A stretch of DNA of 7,020 nucleotides, taken from positions 1-7,020 of the forward strand of contig JAOZUV010000104.1 of the NCBI GenBank assembly GCA_029938505.1, in the 5' to 3' direction. A model generated the notes under the pieces. It did not search any database. It worked only from the letters and a program-made list of their open reading frames with translations, and had not been told where the DNA came from. The position numbers were made by a program, and so were the translations under genes. Positions 5,424-7,020 of the stretch are shown in pieces. The first letter of the stretch is position 1. Each line of letters begins with the position of its first letter. The DNA is from Bacteroidales bacterium. GTDB lineage: Bacteria > Bacteroidota > Bacteroidia > Bacteroidales > GCA-2711565.

Positions 5424-7020
5424 TTAATACAAAGCTGAAAAATCAATACTTAGAAAAGCACTTATTTCATAATCTTTTTGACCAGGCAAAAGAAGTGCAC
5501 GAAAACCCACATTTAGGGGAGCCAGAAAACTAAGAAAATGAACTTGTGCCTGAAATTCGGTTCCTATAGAAAAATAATGCTCATTGAATCCGGGTGCTGT
5601 TCCGTAAGCATAATCATAAAATAAAGCCATGGTTATACGCTTGACATACATCAATGAGTTTAAATCCCAATCGGGATAACTTATGGGGAATTTATAATCG
5701 ACACTTACACGTAAATAATCATGTAAAGGCGGTCTGGACATCCCTCTGATAAACGGAACAACATTTGAGGGGTTGTAATAACCAACGGTTCGAAGTTGAG
5801 CTGCTCCATATAATTTAAAGCCATGATGTTTCATAGCACCAGGCATATAAGTGGTTAATTCCATTGAAAGCATATTACTTTTATGCAAGGATGTAAATGG
5901 TGTATGAGTATATCTTATACGGCCAACAACACCCCATTTAGGATATAAATCTCGAAGCGATAATCGCAAATAATGAAAAGCAACAAATCCGTACTCCAGA
6001 CTTTGAAAACTTGATTCTTCAAATTCCAAATCAACTTTATTTTCAATATTTCGATGAGTATTTTCAAAACGAACAAAAGGCGTCAGTCCACTTACAAACT
6101 TATTCTTCGAAAAATTTAATGGTTGACTAATCCCAATACTAGTTTCAAATTCATTAAATAAAAATTGAATTTCATGCATTTGATCAAGTGAGTCAGCATA
6201 TCTATAAATACCTCTTTCCTTACCATAATCAACATTCAAATCAACAACAGGATACCAACCACGATATTCGATTTTTGCATAATATTTACCTAATTCTTCA
6301 TTTAAATCATACTCGTAACCCAAGCTAGTAATGGCTGTTCCTAACACATTTTGCGACATAAATGTTAAGCCGGGCTTTGCTTCGTAATCATCCAAATCCA
6401 TGGAAAATGGATACCACGAATGAAAATTGAAAAGCCCATTTATTTTGGGATATTTTTTTATATCAAAACTTTCCATATTCTCCTTATCCACCTCAACAAT
6501 CCCTCTTTCTTGCACTGCCATTTCATCGGCAAAGCTAAATTGCTGATGCTTAACCTCCTCTAATGGAAGCTCTTTCTGAAGATCAATATTTTGTTTTAGC
6601 AATCCATATCCATTCGAAGAATAGTTAGAAAAGATGAGTTGTTTTTTCGATGAATTTAAAGTATAATTTCCAACACCGAATTTTACAGAAGTAATTTGAG
6701 TGATGTTTTTAGTACTTCTATCAAAAGCATACACATTGTCGATACCTGAATAGGAAGCAATAAAAAATATACGGTTGCCAACAAATTGAGGTCTGGAAAT
6801 TTCAGCAAAAGAAAAATTAAGAAGATCATCTCTTTGTCCATTTTCAAGATTGAGGATACGAATGTTTTTCCCTTTTCCGTTAAGAATAGTCATCACAATT
6901 TCATTCCCATCAGCCGACCATATAGGATGCATTAAAAATGCTCCATCTTGAGATTCAAATCGGGCAATTTCATTACCGTTGGCTACCTCTAAAATAATTA
7001 AGGAATATTTATTTGCAGGT
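5424..7020 (-). CDS. TolB-like beta-propeller / Omp85-like outer-membrane barrel protein (N-terminus outside window)
   Basis: The minus frame stays open to the window edge, so the ATG at 6932 is internal: the 29 codons before it continue propeller sequence. The visible 531 residues begin with PD40/TolB-type blades: LIILEVANGNEIARF (7-21), the HPIWSADGNEIVM repeat signature (31-43), a blade around RPQFVGNRIFFIASYSGIDNVYAFD (76-100) and a weaker one near 116-140. A charged linker (about 145-195) leads to a C-terminal region of alternating amphipathic strands (about 219-531) ending in SIDFSALY, with a terminal aromatic residue as in outer-membrane barrels. FIRGMSR (423-429), followed by the strand YLRVSVDYKFPI, resembles the VRG-type L6 motif and next strand of Omp85/BamA 'surface antigen' barrels. 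I infer an outer-membrane barrel with a periplasmic propeller. Signal peptide and any N-terminal domain lie outside the window. The function is unknown. Confidence 0.8.
   Translation of the reverse strand, partial: PANKYSLIILEVANGNEIARFESQDGAFLMHPIWSADGNEIVMTILNGKGKNIRILNLENGQRDDLLNFSFAEISRPQFVGNRIFFIASYSGIDNVYAFDRSTKNITQITSVKFGVGNYTLNSSKKQLIFSNYSSNGYGLLKQNIDLQKELPLEEVKHQQFSFADEMAVQERGIVEVDKENMESFDIKKYPKINGLFNFHSWYPFSMDLDDYEAKPGLTFMSQNVLGTAITSLGYEYDLNEELGKYYAKIEYRGWYPVVDLNVDYGKERGIYRYADSLDQMHEIQFLFNEFETSIGISQPLNFSKNKFVSGLTPFVRFENTHRNIENKVDLEFEESSFQSLEYGFVAFHYLRLSLRDLYPKWGVVGRIRYTHTPFTSLHKSNMLSMELTTYMPGAMKHHGFKLYGAAQLRTVGYYNPSNVVPFIRGMSRPPLHDYLRVSVDYKFPISYPDWDLNSLMYVKRITMALFYDYAYGTAPGFNEHYFSIGTEFQAQVHFLSFLAPLNVGFRALLLPGQKDYEISAFLSIDFSALY

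Noticed and set aside
6930..6932. ATG on the minus strand as the start of the propeller/barrel gene
   Set aside because: The frame stays open for 29 more codons to the window edge, and those codons encode a propeller strand continuous with the following WSADG repeat. There is no signal peptide after this Met, which an outer-membrane protein needs.

Overview
The window is a gene-dense, AT-rich chromosomal segment of a member of the Bacteroidota. Several independent signs support this. The proteins are of Bacteroidota type: an Obg GTPase that ends after the G domain and carries a variant G4 motif, and a beta-propeller/outer-membrane-barrel protein. TAnnTTTG-type promoter boxes occur in the purE-hpt gap, purine-rich Shine-Dalgarno sites are scarce, and the intergenic repeats are of a REP/MITE style. 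I see no tRNA, rRNA, CRISPR array, integrase or transposase. Most of the window is core genome, and the unusual content is concentrated in the intergenic DNA.

Layout. Positions 2-244 (+) are the 3' end of an M16-family zinc peptidase gene. It overlaps by one base a metal-dependent O-methyltransferase gene (244-879, +). A short convergent gap holds a small hairpin repeat and a clear Rho-independent terminator for purE (985-1488, -). purE diverges from hpt (1629-2177, +) across a 140-bp intergenic region with a TAATTTTG box on each strand. hpt starts a tight same-strand run: hpt, obg (2179-3168), a PAP2 lipid phosphatase (3180-3752) and a DgkA-family lipid kinase (3756-4139), with gaps of 1, 11 and 3 nt. 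A 347-bp gap follows (4140-4486), containing a MITE-like 90-bp element and a perfect 15-bp hairpin. The remaining genes are on the minus strand: a NimA/PPOX-type flavin-binding protein (4487-4948), a pair of inverted hairpin repeats (4969-5025), a YvlD-family four-helix membrane protein (5038-5385), and a large propeller-plus-barrel protein (5424-7020) whose N-terminus lies beyond the window.

Functional reading. purE (de novo IMP synthesis) and hpt (purine salvage) share a divergent control region and both feed the IMP/GMP pool. obg encodes a GTP-dependent ribosome assembly factor. The PAP2 phosphatase and DgkA-type kinase catalyse opposing phosphate transfers on membrane lipids, and undecaprenyl carrier recycling is the most likely job of the pair. 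No new enzymatic system is evident. The least explained signal is a family of three short hairpins with a nearly invariant 12-nt loop and unrelated but self-complementary stems.
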